This document shows, in pieces, positions 1-10,208 of a stretch of DNA of 64,000 nt. Positions within the stretch are counted from its first letter, which is position 1; every line of letters starts with the position of its first letter. The position numbers were made by a program, and so were the translations under genes. The notes beneath the pieces are model-generated. The model was not told where the DNA came from and did not search any database. It saw only the letters and a list, made by a program, of their open reading frames with translations. Source of the stretch: Imbricaverruca yamaguchii (Eukaryota; Arthropoda; Thecostraca; Neoverrucidae); the NCBI GenBank assembly GCA_034440575.1, contig JAOTOL010001166.1, forward strand, positions 219,001 through 283,000, given 5' to 3'.

Positions 1-257
1 AGGTGAACGCGGGACCTGGGTGTTCCAGGAGCGGGCCAGTGCGCCGCGGATCGGATGCGGGCCGGTCAGGACACGACCTGCGCACACAGTCGCCGGGCCG
101 GGCCGTGGGTCAGAGCCGGGCCGGTCCGGGCGCAGCTCCCGATGCGTCTGATGGTGGAGTGAATCGCGCCCGGGGCTCAGGTGGGGCACGGTCGCAGGTG
201 ATGTTGAGTCCGAACACGGACAGGGCGTCCGTCCGAACACGGACGGACAGGGACAGG
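1..257. other. GC-rich sequence, no gene seen
   Basis: GC-rich DNA with short repeats of a CGGACAGGG type near its right end. The short open frames have no recognisable domain and look like chance frames. Confidence 0.5.
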
Positions 258-545
258 GGGTGAGAGGCACGCACGGGTGGATCAGGGCTCGGGCCTAGCT
301 AGGATAGTTTGTGTCAGATCCCAGTTTTAGAGGGACGTACGGGTGGATAAGCGCTCGGGTCCAGATAGGCTAGGTTAGGTCAGAGGTCAGTTTTAGAGGG
401 ACGTACGGGTGGATAAGCGCTGTGTCCGGATGGGCTAGGTTAGGTCAGAAGTTAGTTCCAGAGGGACGTACGGGTGGGCTGGTCAGACTATCACGTCAGA
501 GGTCAGTTCCAAGAGCGACGTACGGGTGAATCGGGGCCTGTGGTT
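258..545. repeat. Minisatellite, about 66-bp period
   Basis: The anchor GACGTACGGGTGG recurs at about 334, 400, 465 and 517, with a diverged copy near 267. Spacing is 66, 65 and 52 bp, so the last unit is shortened. Units also carry GGCTAGGTTAGGTCAG, which resembles the TTAGG/TCAGG pentamers of the tract at 8967-9092. Confidence 0.8.
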
Positions 546-888
546 CAGATACGTCACGTCAGAAGTCGGACGACCATTTGGCTCCGCACACCACTGACGT
601 TTTCCAACTGTTTTGCACCTTCTGACGCTTTGAAAGCCCTCAAGCTCAAGCCTTCGTTTCTATGTGCTCAGTATGCACAGACATTATGCTGATAACCACC
701 TGATGTACCCAAACCAGCAACGTTTCTCAAAATCCAGGTGTCGGTTCGTTAAGCCGTGTCCGCTCATCTGTCTGTGCTGTAAGTCATATTTGCACGCCAC
801 ACCTGGCATTTAAACGCCGCGGGAGAACTCATCCGAAAAGGCGGCGCAAATAACCTTATGGTCCGGCACGCCTCTAAAAATCACTTCC

Positions 889-1052
889 AGGGACGAGTGG
901 TCCAGGGGTAAGTTGCTCGTCTCACAATCGAAAGGTTGTGGGTTCGAGTCCCGCCTGTCGCTACTCTTCGCCCGCGACCAATCGGCGTGAGAGATTGGCG
1001 GCGCTACATGACTGAACGGTCGACGTGTCGTAAAAACAATAACCAACAATAC
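889..1052 (+). mobile_element. SINE-A (tRNA-Val-like head), full length
   Basis: The head has a box A (GGTCCAGGGGTAAG) and a box B (GGTTCGAGTCC) of a tRNA with a CAC anticodon-like loop. It is followed by the central domain with CCAATC...GATTGG and the tail ending AATAACCAACAA. An 11-bp target duplication AAATCACTTCC lies at 878-888 and 1053-1063. It is a transcribed-type Pol III retroposon, not a tRNA gene, because the acceptor and anticodon stems are eroded and the body continues about 90 bp past the head. Confidence 0.9.
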
Positions 1053-1227
1053 AAATCACTTCCCCACTCATCCGCACCCCCCCCGGTATTAGCATCCGTC
1101 ATTGATCGCAACAGCTGTTGGCACCCAGCGTTGAACATCGTGAACGCCGCTTGGTCGACACGACGAAGACGTCCGAGTTGACCCGGTGGCACTTCCGACC
1201 GCGCTGAACCGTTGATTGCATCCCTCC

Positions 1228-1400
1228 CCCTTCCCCTTTGATCAAATTATTCTACCGAAGGCGCCCTCGATGGACTTTCGCGATGCCGCCCCTCCGAGGA
1301 AACGGCTCCCCTCCAGACGAGTACCCCTTGCAAATTCCTGGGTCCGCTCCTGGCCGGGATCCATCGTGCCGTTCCACAGTCGAGTCCAGTCTTCACCCCT
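1228..1400 (+). repeat. Dispersed repeat R3, copy 1
   Basis: This segment aligns with 30757-30930. Both share GAAGGCGCCC, CGCCCCT-CGAGGAAACG, a cytosine-rich stretch, AGAGTGCC/CGAGTACC and GGGTCCGC-CCTGG followed by GGATCCAT. No coding frame is conserved between the copies. The class is unknown; the GGATCC-rich right part resembles hAT-type ends. Confidence 0.6.
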
Positions 1401-1683
1401 GCGAAGGTCTGCGTTTGAAGCTCCCCGCCGGCCACTTGCGAGCTTATCGCTCTAGAAGAGCCTCTTGAATTACTGGGAACTTGATTTGAACTTGAATTAC
1501 GTGATTTGGCCGGTGCCTGCCACTTCGGAGCGCCGGCGGCGTCCAGCTGGCCTCTCGCCGTAAGCCGGCGAAAGATGCCTCTCCAGCAGCCTCGAGGGCC
1601 GCTTCAGCGGTTCGACGGCTGTTTGGCAGAGAGCGTCGGAAGCGATACGGCGCAGCTCCAACTCGGCCGTATTGGCACGGGCG

Positions 1684-2038
1684 ATGCGACAAGGCGATAC
1701 GACGAGGATACAAGATGAGGATACAAGACGAGGAGACAGAGCGAGGAGACAGAGCGAGGAGACAGGGCGAGGAGACAGGGCGAGGAGACAGGGCGAGGAG
1801 ACAGGGCGAGGAGACAAGACGAGGAGACAGGGCTAGGATACAAGGGTAGGAGACTAGGCCAGGAGACAGGGCGAGGAGACAGGGCGAAGATACAGAGCGA
1901 GGAGACAGAGCGAGGAGACAAGGGTAGGAGACTAGGCCAGGAGATAAGGCGATGAGACAAGGAGAGGCGACACGGCGAGAAGACAAAGGGGAGACGATAA
2001 GGCGAGGCGATACGGCGAGGCGACCTGTCGAGGCGAGG
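1684..2038. repeat. Minisatellite, about 12-bp period
   Basis: Tandem GAGGAGACAGGGC-like units with variants such as GATACAAGAC and AGACTAGGCC. One strand is nearly all purine. The long minus-strand open frames here, full of LLALSPR, are by-products of the repeat. Confidence 0.9.
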
Positions 2039-2595
2039 TGATTTGGATGCCAGCCGCCACAAAGAGCTTTTGATAACCCGCGAACCACCCACTTAATGCG
2101 CCACCTGCCACTTCATTTGCAGCCGTCCCCTGCCATTCGGAGTGTCGCAATACCTCACCCCGGTGTGTAATTGCAGAGTAATGAGCATTATTCTCCTTCA
2201 CTGACCACCGACAGTGCCCTTTTATCGTGACGATAGTGGATCACTTGAGTCTCGAGACTGGCCACCGTGCTCATAAATATGGCGACAAACTGCGGCCTGC
2301 CGACATCCTGTTAGCCGAATGTTCCAGTCGAGTCAGGTCAGGTCAATTTACTGCGGTTGCTCCCCATCCTGCGCCAAAGTTTTCGACAACCGTACCCATA
2401 CGGCCATGGATGGAGAGCATGGGTGAGGAGGTACGTGGACATCCAAACACCATTCTGCACAGTGAAGTCGCTCAGCATGTGGAATCTTGCACCTGCACAG
2501 GCGTTGGAGGCGCCACAGCATTAGTGCACACATGCGCGTTGCTGTCACATAGATGGCGCAAACGCGACCATACGCATCAGAGCGATTCGTTAACA
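2039..2595. other. No gene seen
   Basis: Unique sequence of mixed composition between an array and a small palindromic element. Overlapping open frames of about 130 codons on both strands show no domain. Confidence 0.4.
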
Positions 2596-2599
2596 TTGA

Positions 2600-2694
2600 C
2601 TCCCGTCGTACCAAAAATGGTGTGACATTTTTACACCATTTTTGTAATGGTGTACCATCAAACTCCCGTCGCACCAAAAATGGTGTGACGGGAG
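2600..2694. mobile_element. 95-bp palindromic MITE-like element
   Basis: The ends are inverted copies of CTCCCGTC followed by a degenerate ACCA. TTGA flanks both sides (2596-2599 and 2695-2698), consistent with a 4-bp target duplication. Inside, AAAAATGGTGT pairs with ACACCATTTTT at 2613-2623 and 2633-2643. The right half, 2656-2700, folds as one hairpin: CATCAA, CTCCCGTC and CACCA pair with TGGTG, GACGGGAG and TTGATG. No coding capacity. The superfamily is not identifiable from ends this short. Confidence 0.6.
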
Positions 2695-2700
2695 TTGATG

Positions 2701-3131
2701 AAACTTCCATCGAAGGTGGAGGTTTTATAGTTTGCACCTCAAGGAGAGTGTTCTCGCGCTGTCGTGTGCATGGGCGATGGATTAGTGTCAGCTGTGTTGT
2801 TAGTCGGGAACCGCGAGCTGCATTTGGTGGTATGAAGAAAGAGTGCCCTAGTCAAAGGAGAAATAGCCAGACATATTTCCATTTTGCATTACTTACTTCG
2901 AACGGATCCGGTGAGTACGGACGAAATCATCACAAAACCATTGATTACCATGAGAAATGTTGGTCTAGAGAGGCGGTGAAAGTGATAGAGCTGATGATGG
3001 GGAAGACGGTGCTCGTGTTACAAGACTCGTATTTGGTCGGAGGAGGGGGGAGTGCGGCGGTCACACCCGACCCACCGCATTCAGCCGATAAACACCAATC
3101 GTTGAATTGATCTGTTCTCGTCCTGAAGACA
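2701..3131. other. No gene seen
   Basis: Unique sequence leading into the 43-bp array. An open frame on the plus strand (2553-3110) runs through the palindromic element and is not protein-like. Confidence 0.4.
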
Positions 3132-3690
3132 CGCCCGCTGCTCCTGCGGCAGACATCTGTGACGCCCGAGAGTACGCCCGCTGCTCCTGCAGCAGATATC
3201 TGTGACGCCCGAGAGTACGCCCGCTGCTCCTGCAGCAGATATCTGTGACGCCCGAGAGTACGCCCGCTGCTCCTGCAGCAGATATCTGTGACGCCCGAGA
3301 GTACGCCCGCTGCTCCTGCAGCAGATATCTGTGACGCCCGAGAGTACGCCCGCTGCTCCTGCGGCAGACATCTGTGACGCCCGAGAGTACGCCCGCTGCT
3401 CCTGCAGCAGATATCTGTGACGCCCGAGAGTACGCCCGCTGCTCCTGCAGCAGATATCTGTGACGCCCGAGAGTACGCCCGCTGCTCCTGCGGCAGACAT
3501 CTGTGACGCCCGAGAGTACGCCCGCTGCTCCTGCAGCAGATATCTGTGACGCCCGAGAGTACGCCCGCTGCTCCTGCAGCAGATATCTGTGACGCCCGAG
3601 AGTACGCCCGCTGCTCCTGCGGCAGACATCTGTGACGCCCGAGAGTACGCCCGCTGCTCCTGCAGCAGACATCTGTGACGCCCGAGAGTG
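3132..3690. repeat. 43-bp minisatellite with higher-order order
   Basis: Thirteen tandem 43-bp units. Two unit types occur: D (GCGGCAGACATC) and S (GCAGCAGATATC). The order is D SSSS D SS D SS D, then a hybrid last unit. The run DSS-DSS-D implies a 129-bp higher-order unit. Because 43 is not a multiple of 3, all three minus frames stay open and read the same three peptides in rotation, giving spurious frames near 300 codons. Confidence 0.95.
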
Positions 3691-4045
3691 GCAGCTGGAC
3701 GGCCGGCGTGCTCTCCCGCCGGATTCGACGGCAGCTGACGACACATTGTCGGTGGTTTTCCGACCGCGACTGCACCCTGTCGGCGCTGTCGGCGCTGCGA
3801 GCGCTGGCAAAACCGGCAGCAGTGCCGGCGCAGGCCAAGGCGGTGCGACGGGAACAATTCTGATGAGATGAAGACTTGAATAGAGTGCGGCGTTGCGTGG
3901 CGGCACGTTTTGCGGTGAAAAGCTGGGCTGCCAGCGACTGGCGGCTGACATTTCACGTCAGGGGTCAGCTGGGTTGCCAGGGACCGGACGCTGACATGAC
4001 GTCAGCGGCCATAGTGGCCCTGGTATAGCGTATGTCGCATATCGT
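3691..4045. other. No gene seen
   Basis: GC-rich unique sequence. GTCGGCGCTGTCGGCGCTGC and a duplicated segment reading TCAGCTGGGTTGCCAG/GCTGGGCTGCCAG are visible. No supported coding sequence. Confidence 0.4.
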
Positions 4046-4053
4046 TTATTAGC

Positions 4054-4327
4054 CAGGAATGGATCTAGGAATTATCATGAGGAGGGGCACATATCCTTGA
4101 AGGGGCGCCTTCGACAGAAGAATGCGGGGGACGGGTGCACTTGAGCGTACTGAAGTGGGTCTTTTCTTTTATAAAAGGCGACTGGCTGAAACAAATTGTT
4201 GAACGGGGAGGGGGAGGAGGAGGTACCAGAGTCTTCTTGAAGGAGCTTCTTTCTCGGCCAAGGGGACATCATCTTTCCATGGGGGTGGGGGTACATGCTC
4301 CCAGTGCCTCCTTTGTATCCACCCCTG
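4054..4327. mobile_element. hAT-like non-autonomous DNA element
   Basis: The left end begins CAGGAATGGATC and the right end, read inward, begins CAGGGGTGGATAC: imperfect terminal inverted repeats of the hAT CAG..GG type. The flanks are TTATTAGC (4046-4053) and TTATTAAC (4328-4335), an 8-bp duplication with one mismatch, the size expected for hAT. The 274-bp interior is purine-rich and has no transposase. Confidence 0.75.
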
Positions 4328-4335
4328 TTATTAAC

Positions 4336-4678
4336 CACCCACAGGCAATGTCCCAATTATAGGTGACGTCCTATGAAAATTAGCCCACGCCACTAGCACA
4401 TTAATGACACCGGGCAGGTGTCAATGAATGATGAATGAATGATACCGGGCAGGTGTGCAAAATATGTGCAATTTAAAAGAGCCTCTCAAAGTCGCAACAT
4501 AAGCGGCGGCCCACCGCTTCAGTCGGCCTATTGAGCCACAGAAAATGTATGTCGTTGGTGACAAAGCACATGGATATTTTTTTTTACCTGCGAGGCGCGT
4601 GCACAAAGACGCCAGCTGCATCACTGTTTACCCACCCAAATGACATATGAATAACTGTGGGCCGAGTTACCCTGGCGG
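4336..4678. other. No gene seen
   Basis: Unique sequence. A short direct repeat of GACACCGGGCAGGTGT flanks an (AATG)n-like patch near 4420-4440. Nothing else recognised. Confidence 0.4.
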
Positions 4679-4689
4679 TTCTGGTTCGC

Positions 4690-4853
4690 GGCAGCTCAGT
4701 TGGTAGAGCGTCGGACTCTTAATCGCAAGATTGTGGGTTCGAATCTCACAGCCGATTGCATTTACCGAGTCCACCCGCGACCAATCGGCGTGAGAGGTTG
4801 ACGACGCTATATGACCCGGCGGTTGAATGCGTCCTTAAAGAACCCAATGCTCG
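4690..4853 (+). mobile_element. SINE-B (tRNA-Lys-like head)
   Basis: The head contains CAGCTCAGTTGGTAGAGCG (box A), a GACTCTTAATC anticodon region matching tRNA-Lys(CUU), and box B GGTTCGAATCT. The central domain CGACCAATCGGCGTGAGAGG follows, then a tail with CGACGC and GCGTC. Flanks TTCTGGTTCGC and TTCTGGATCGC form an 11-bp target duplication with one mismatch. Confidence 0.88.
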
Positions 4854-4864
4854 TTTCTGGATCG

Positions 4865-5992
4865 CACATGAACAGAACAGGGCCCAAGAAGGTGAAATTC
4901 AGCGATGAACCCTGTCACTTGCATGCGAATCAGCATCGGACCGTACGCGTCTCGCGTATAACAAACTGGAGATGGTCAAATGCCTGCGGATGCTCATAAT
5001 CCAGAGAGTGACAGCCTGGTTCCGTGTAATGAGCGAGCCATCGCAGTGCTTCACCCTCTCCATACGAACTTGATGGCTTTTGGCTGCCCCAGCCCGATCG
5101 CTGAACAGTAATCTAGAATACACCGAACGTTTGAGCTGTAGTCAGCTGGAAGCAGCTAGCTAATTAAACAATGCAAAGCATCTCGATTTTCTTCGAATAT
5201 GGACAGTCAACTTTTACATGGGGCACGGCCCCAACCGTATCATCATTAGGTCGCATTTTTGGGCGTTCCCAACTGCAGGAATGGCAATAAGTCTGGTGAC
5301 ATTGAAATAGGTGCGAGCAAAACGTGCACTTAATTACGGCTACTATTTGCATGGGGAGAGGGAGCTTCATCCGTATTTAGAGGAGATTGTGCTGGGCGAC
5401 ATACCACGCTTCACAATGGAGGTTTCCAAACTTCTCTGAGAATGGAGGTTTTCAAACTGCTCTGACATTGTCAGGTGGTGATTTGGCAGGTGCGGTGCTT
5501 CACAGCCATTGCGTTTTCTACCGGACACCGTAATTCGAATTCTGAAAAGTGTTTGCAAAATGTATGTCGGCCTGTGCAGATCGAGGCGGTGCTCAGGCCG
5601 CCGGCTGTTGACGCCAGAACCGCACACGTCTGGCTGCCGGCTCGGTAGAGTGTTATTTGTTTGGCAGTGCCCGGATCGCCCACGTGCCGGTGTCAAATTG
5701 GTCGTTACGCTGCAGCGCCTTGCAACATCATGGCGCTGACCTAGATGTTCCCGGGCGGGCTGGGGGCACGGGCACGGGCAGTTGCGGTCTGGCTCGGATA
5801 TCGTCTGGAGTCTGACTGGTGGCATATGGGCACCACACGACCTGTCGATTGGAATAATGTCGATCGCATCGCATTATTCATAAACCTATCGCATGTCGAT
5901 TGCTTCCTCAGATCTTATAGCAAGTGCCTTAATAGCTACCGCCGTTTTGTATTCGTATGTGACATTATAACGCGTGTTTAGGCAACCTTGTT
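4865..5992. other. No gene seen
   Basis: About 1.1 kb of unique sequence. Open frames, including a 152-codon frame on the minus strand at 5367-5825, have no motif, no splice context and strong overlap with frames on the other strand. Treated as non-coding. Confidence 0.4.
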
Positions 5993-6052
5993 ATGGGTGC
6001 AATATAACCAAATGGGGTTGACGCACCCTAAAAACCCAATAATCATCATCAG
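5993..6052 (+). mobile_element. 3' tail fragment, GGTGC-type stem
   Basis: Contains GGTGCAATATAACC, then GACGCACC and AAAACCCAATAATCATCATC. GGTGC and GCACC can pair to close the loop. This is the same tail type as the copy at 63866-63919. No clear target duplication. Confidence 0.65.
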
Positions 6053-6137
6053 CATGTCGGTTGGGTGTTGTCAGTTGCGTCTCCCTCCCCCTGCCGGCAG
6101 TGGCCATTCCTCCATCTCGTTAGCACTACAGAGGGAG

Positions 6138-6330
6138 AGATCGGTAGCCCGATCGGTGGGGCGCTCGGCTCTTGATCGCAATACTGTGGGCTATAATTTT
6201 ATGCTCTACATTAGGGCGAAGTTACCGAGTCCATCCGTACTCGGGCGACTCCTAAGACCTACGTAGCGACTGATCGGCGTGAGAAGTTGGCGACGCTGTT
6301 TGCCCCGGCAGTCGAATGCGTTGTACAAAG
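6138..6330 (+). mobile_element. SINE-B, decayed copy
   Basis: GGTAGCCCGATCGGTGGGGC and CTCTTGATCGCAA recall the Lys-type head. GATCGGCGTGAGAAGTTGGC is the central domain and GACGCTGTTTG...GAATGCGTTG is the tail. An insertion of about 30 bp separates the head and the central domain. Confidence 0.6.
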
Positions 6331-6423
6331 ACTGACGATCATTCTTCTGATTGGCTCAGATGGTAGTCCCGCATTCGCCACTGGACATCCCCAGTCTCCC
6401 CTCCAGTGAAATCCCTCAGCAGA

Positions 6424-6596
6424 GGGGGACGGGCAGTCTGGGAGTAAGCTGCCCGTCTCACAATCGAGAGATTGTGGGCTCGAGTCTCACCTGCCGCTAC
6501 TCTTCGCTCGCGACTAATCGGCGTGAGAGGTTGGCGACGCTATATGACCTAGCGGTTGCATGCGTCGCAAAGAACCAAAGGTTCTTCTTCTTCTTC
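6424..6596 (+). mobile_element. Chimeric SINE: A-type head, B-type tail
   Basis: The head (GGAGTAAGCTGCCCGTCTCA, box B GGCTCGAGTCT, CGCTACTCTTCGC) is SINE-A. The end (CTATATGACCTAGCGGTTGC, GCGTCGCAAAGAAC, GTTCTTCTTC) is SINE-B. The switch lies in or after the shared central domain CTAATCGGCGTGAGAGG. It is either recombination or template switching in the common core. Confidence 0.75.
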
Positions 6597-6608
6597 ACCG
6601 CCCAACCA

Positions 6609-6672
6609 TGGGCGCTACATAACCAGTAGCAGTTGATGCGCCCTTAAGCCCAAATAATCAGTCAATCAATCA
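6609..6672 (+). mobile_element. Tail-only retroposon insertion
   Basis: A 64-bp insertion holding only GGGCGCTACATAACC, a loop, GATGCGCCC and the terminal AAATAATCAGTCAATCAATC. Perfect 12-bp duplications ACCGCCCAACCA flank it (6597-6608 and 6673-6684). The copy landed directly at the 3' end of the chimeric SINE. This is an extremely 5'-truncated target-primed insertion. Confidence 0.8.
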
Positions 6673-6684
6673 ACCGCCCAACCA

Positions 6685-8085
6685 ATGCTGAGCAGGCCGT
6701 GCGATTCGCCTGAGGAGAAGGCGCCACAGCATGCAGCAAGTCCCACCTCAGTGTCGCGGCGGCACGTCGCTTTGGATGCGGTGACACCACTCCCCGACGA
6801 GCTTGACCTTGGAAGGATTCCCAGAGCTGTAGTTCTCGTTCGATTTTTTCGCTGTGTTGTTCAGAGGCCACTCACGTGTCCTGGTTTCTGGGCATGTGAC
6901 TCAGCTGTCACCTTCCCAGAATGCGTGCGTCGTGAGCTCGGTTCACCAGACAAATGTGATGTGTGCCGCCTGAGAAAAGATCATGTTCTGCTGACAAGCG
7001 ATGTCGTATCCATCATGTTCGCGCACGGCGAGCTACTCGTAACCGTAGCAACGGCCACAACACGAGGCTCTCACCAGACCGTGGGTCAGGTTCCAGAAAT
7101 GTTCGGCTTAGACGAGGAAAATGACAGCTGAACATTAGCAGGACACCACACTGGAGAGGGATCCGGATCAGACCCACCCGGGATCTCCAGTCACGCCTGT
7201 ACACAACAGCAACCACCTTCTGCCACTAACAGCGACCACCGGTCACCATATCAGCGGCCACCAACGGCAGCTGTTTCCTTCTCACTCACGGCGGTAGTCG
7301 CAGGGCTGCACCGGGGAGAGGGGGAGGGGGCTCTGCTGCGCCGTGGTTGTCAAAGGACGGCCGACACCGACTCCGGTCCCGTTATGCATCGTCACGACAG
7401 ACCAGTCTCCGCCTGCACTGGCGTCGCCACGGCAACGCTGGTGTCAGCCGCGCCGGGTTATGTGCATCTGGTGACTGGCGAGGAATCCGCGGGATTAATT
7501 AGCGCCAGGTAATTAATTAATCCTACTGACTAACTGAAGTGCTGGGATCGGTGTTCGGCTAACCGGGGATAAAGTTTTCAGGTAGAGTGTACCGAGATGA
7601 TGAACATTATCGTCCTGAAGGAAACAAGATGTTGGCGAATGGAAGCCTGTGTAAATACGAAGGAACGCGCACAATTTCCCGTCGCAAATTCCCATCAGCG
7701 TCTCAGCGTAGAGACAATAAATAAATAATAAGTGAGCGTTTCCCACAAGTGTTGCATGATATAAGCCCCTTCATGTCTTGGAAACCATAGATTGACGGCT
7801 AAATTTTCAGAGTTTCGTGTCACATTACCAGTATCAAATGAACTGAAAACAAAAATAAAGCTGTCATCAGCGGCGTGAACCTGAAAACAAAAATTGGTGT
7901 GGCAAATAAAGTTCGTGTCGAAAAAATTGAGCCCGAATCAGGGTATTGGATGTTCTTGAAGTCAACGAAGGACAGCATGTTTTGAGAGGGTAGGGGGGGG
8001 AGAGCGGGCGTGATGCGCCCAAAATCGTCTTGAGCTTTCGGGGATGCAATAGCTCCTTGTTAGCCTCAACATATTGGTGTGACAT
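6685..8085. other. No convincing gene
   Basis: Unique, moderately AT-richer sequence. A 148-codon plus-strand frame (6685-7131) is the most protein-like open frame but shows no domain, lacks splice context and starts next to a SINE tail. It is left uncalled. Confidence 0.35.
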
Positions 8086-8110
8086 GCCACACCAGCATTT
8101 TTGGTGTGGC
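8086..8110. repeat. Perfect hairpin GCCACACC/GGTGTGGC
   Basis: Eight-bp arms with a 9-nt loop, preceded by TGGTGTGACATG. The sequence resembles the TGGTGTGAC palindromes of the element at 2600-2694 and may be a remnant of the same family. Confidence 0.45.
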
Positions 8111-8966
8111 GGCTGCTGTGTCTACCTCATGGCTTCACCCACGGAAAAGGCCCGGTGTTTACATATTTATGTGACTCTTTTATGTTTATAAAGAATTGGA
8201 GTATTCTGAGGAAATGTTTCATGCCACACTTACGTTTGTTTTTATCAAGTAGGCACTGAAATCGTAAGTGCAGTGCCGAATGGCAGGATTAGTACGCCAA
8301 TTAACGCGTCGCTGGCGAGAGCAAAGTACACCATCCTCCATTCCTGATGGCGGTATTTCGGAGCTTGACATTTTCTGCACTGGGCTTGCCTATTCCAGTC
8401 CAGACACGAAGGTCCAATGAGTGCACTTTGCTGCAGCAGCCCCACCGTAGCAGTCTGAAAGAAGTCACACTGTCATGCAGTTAATGACACGACCGCTGAT
8501 GGGCCTGTACGAAGTCTGTTCCGAGCAGCTGCCGCCGCCTGCTACACGGCTGCCGAGTGCTTCATTGGATGACCGTACGGACCAGGTGGTGTTTTTCCGC
8601 TGTCCGCACGGCCGCCGCCGGCGGTGAACACTGCACGGCGTCGCGACCATTGTGCGGCCGGCGCACGCTACGCGCCGACCGGAGCGGAAAGCGGCGGTGG
8701 CGGGGGCATCTCGACGAATGGGGTCGTCGCTCCGCCGGCGTCGCCGCCGCCCCTGTGGCGGGAAGCTGGCGCGCGCGCGCCGTGGGCGGGCTCGGCTCGC
8801 GCCGTCGAGGCGCATCCGCCGGCGGGACGAGCCGCACCCGGCGCACGCGCTCGTCCGAGACGGAACGAGCCGGCCGCGTGACGGGCGCTGCACGCTCGGC
8901 CGCCGGACGGGGCTGGCGGTGGGTTTCGTCGCAGATTGGCGGTGGGTTTCTGTTCAGATTTGGCGG
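8111..8966. other. No gene seen; CpG-dense block 8560-8930
   Basis: AT-rich start changing to very CpG-rich sequence from about 8560 to 8930, with open frames on both strands caused by composition. Could be an unmethylated CpG block near a promoter, but no start, splice site or domain supports a gene. Confidence 0.35.
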
Positions 8967-9092
8967 TGGGTTAGGTTAGGTTAGGTTGGGTTGGGTTGGG
9001 TTGGGTTGGGTTGGGTTAGGTCAGGTCAGGTTAGGTTAGGTCAGGTCAGGTCAGGTCAGGTTAGGTTAGGTCAGGTCAGGTCAGGTTAGGTT
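8967..9092 (+). repeat. Interstitial telomere-like pentamer tract
   Basis: Uninterrupted pentamers: TTAGG, then a block of TTGGG, then mixed TCAGG and TTAGG. TTAGG is the arthropod telomere motif. Variants are arranged in runs, as expected from slippage within an internal tract. CAGATTGGCGGTG-like sequence occurs on both sides (8933, 8957 and 9134), so the tract sits inside a local duplication. Confidence 0.9.
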
Positions 9093-10208
9093 AATTTATT
9101 GCCGTCGCCAACCTGGGCTCCCAGCGATTGTTGCCCAGATTGGCGGTGTGTTTTCATGCTACTGCATCTAGCTCTGCTGGTCAATAGCGCAGGAATTGCT
9201 TGCGAGAGAATCTACATGAGGAAATATCCACACACTCTCCATCTGGCATCTACTTTTATGATCCCCCTATGGGTCTGCTTTGATAATCTCCCTATGGGTC
9301 TATTTTTATAATCTCCCATAGAAAGCCATCGAGCACAATCATCTGCATAACCGACGCGGTCGATGCGCCCTTAATCTCAAATAACTCAAATCTGCCTTCT
9401 ATGGCATCGGATATCCCTCCCCTCCCCTCCTTTGTATCACGTTAACCGCGCTCCCCCTGGTGGCTGGCCGTCTTACTGCCACTGCTTCTGGCGGGCCTTC
9501 TGGCTGAGAGCCAGCACACGCAGCAGTTTAGCAGACCTGCTGGTACTGGATTATCTGGTATGCTTTTGGTGGACCGGTTTTCCTGACATCACTAACAGGT
9601 CGTGGGGGGGGATGAAGTGTAACGCCGACCTTCTACCATTCCGCTCTGCAAACGACCATGTTTTACAATTAGACGCAGTAATTAGAGCCGGCTTTGCAGG
9701 AAATGGGCGCGTAGACATTTTTTTCGACATCCAGGGTGTCTGCGGTACCACATGAAGACACGTTATACTTGTGAAGTCTTGACAGGCCGGTGTGCGCGGC
9801 AGTATCCGTACTTAAAAAAATAATTGGCTGACTGAAAGGACACTTCGCGACAGGGTGGGAACTGTTGTGTCGAATATTTTTACACTAAGGTGAACGGTGT
9901 TCATCGAACTATTTTGAGCATTGCCTTGTTTGCAGTGGTGACAGATGACCTTGTTGATGACCTGTCACACATCGGTTTATTATCTCACTTCATTGACGAT
10001 CTTATAACTGAATCATTTGCATCAGCTATGTCGTCCCTGTCGAAGAAAATGCGACGTACTGATAGTCGTGTGGCAAGTGCGAGGTCTCCAATCTCCTTGG
10101 TGTTCACGCATCCCGTGGCTCGTTATTTTCGACCCACTTAACTGGGAGGTCATTAGCTCGCTGGCCATTAGCGTCGCAATTGCCACGCCGTTGCGTCATC
10201 GCTACTGT
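9093..10208. other. No gene; tail remnant near 9343-9390
   Basis: Unique sequence. GCATAACCGACGCGGTCGATGCGCCCTT is represented at 9345-9372 and ends AATCTCAAATAACTC, a remnant of the GGGCGC-type tail. Two GATAATCTCCCTATGGGTC-like repeats lie at 9260-9320. No supported coding sequence. Confidence 0.45.

Noticed and set aside
3132..3690. CRISPR array
   Set aside because: Units are directly adjacent with no unique spacers, and the sequence is eukaryotic. The same holds for the other arrays.
2945..3956. Three overlapping minus-strand frames near 290-297 codons
   Set aside because: A 43-bp unit rotates the same peptides through all frames; not a gene.
4690..4765. Functional tRNA-Lys gene
   Set aside because: The box A, anticodon and box B resemble tRNA, but acceptor pairing is poor and the unit continues into the SINE body with target duplications.
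6685..7131. 148-codon plus-strand frame
   Set aside because: Composition is mildly protein-like, but there is no domain, splice context or homologous copy visible; kept as unsupported.
8465..8984. Multiple open frames in GC-rich DNA
   Set aside because: All six frames are nearly open because stop codons are AT-rich; Arg/Ala-rich translations only.
8967..9092. True chromosome end
   Set aside because: Unique sequence and SINEs continue on both sides, so the tract is internal.
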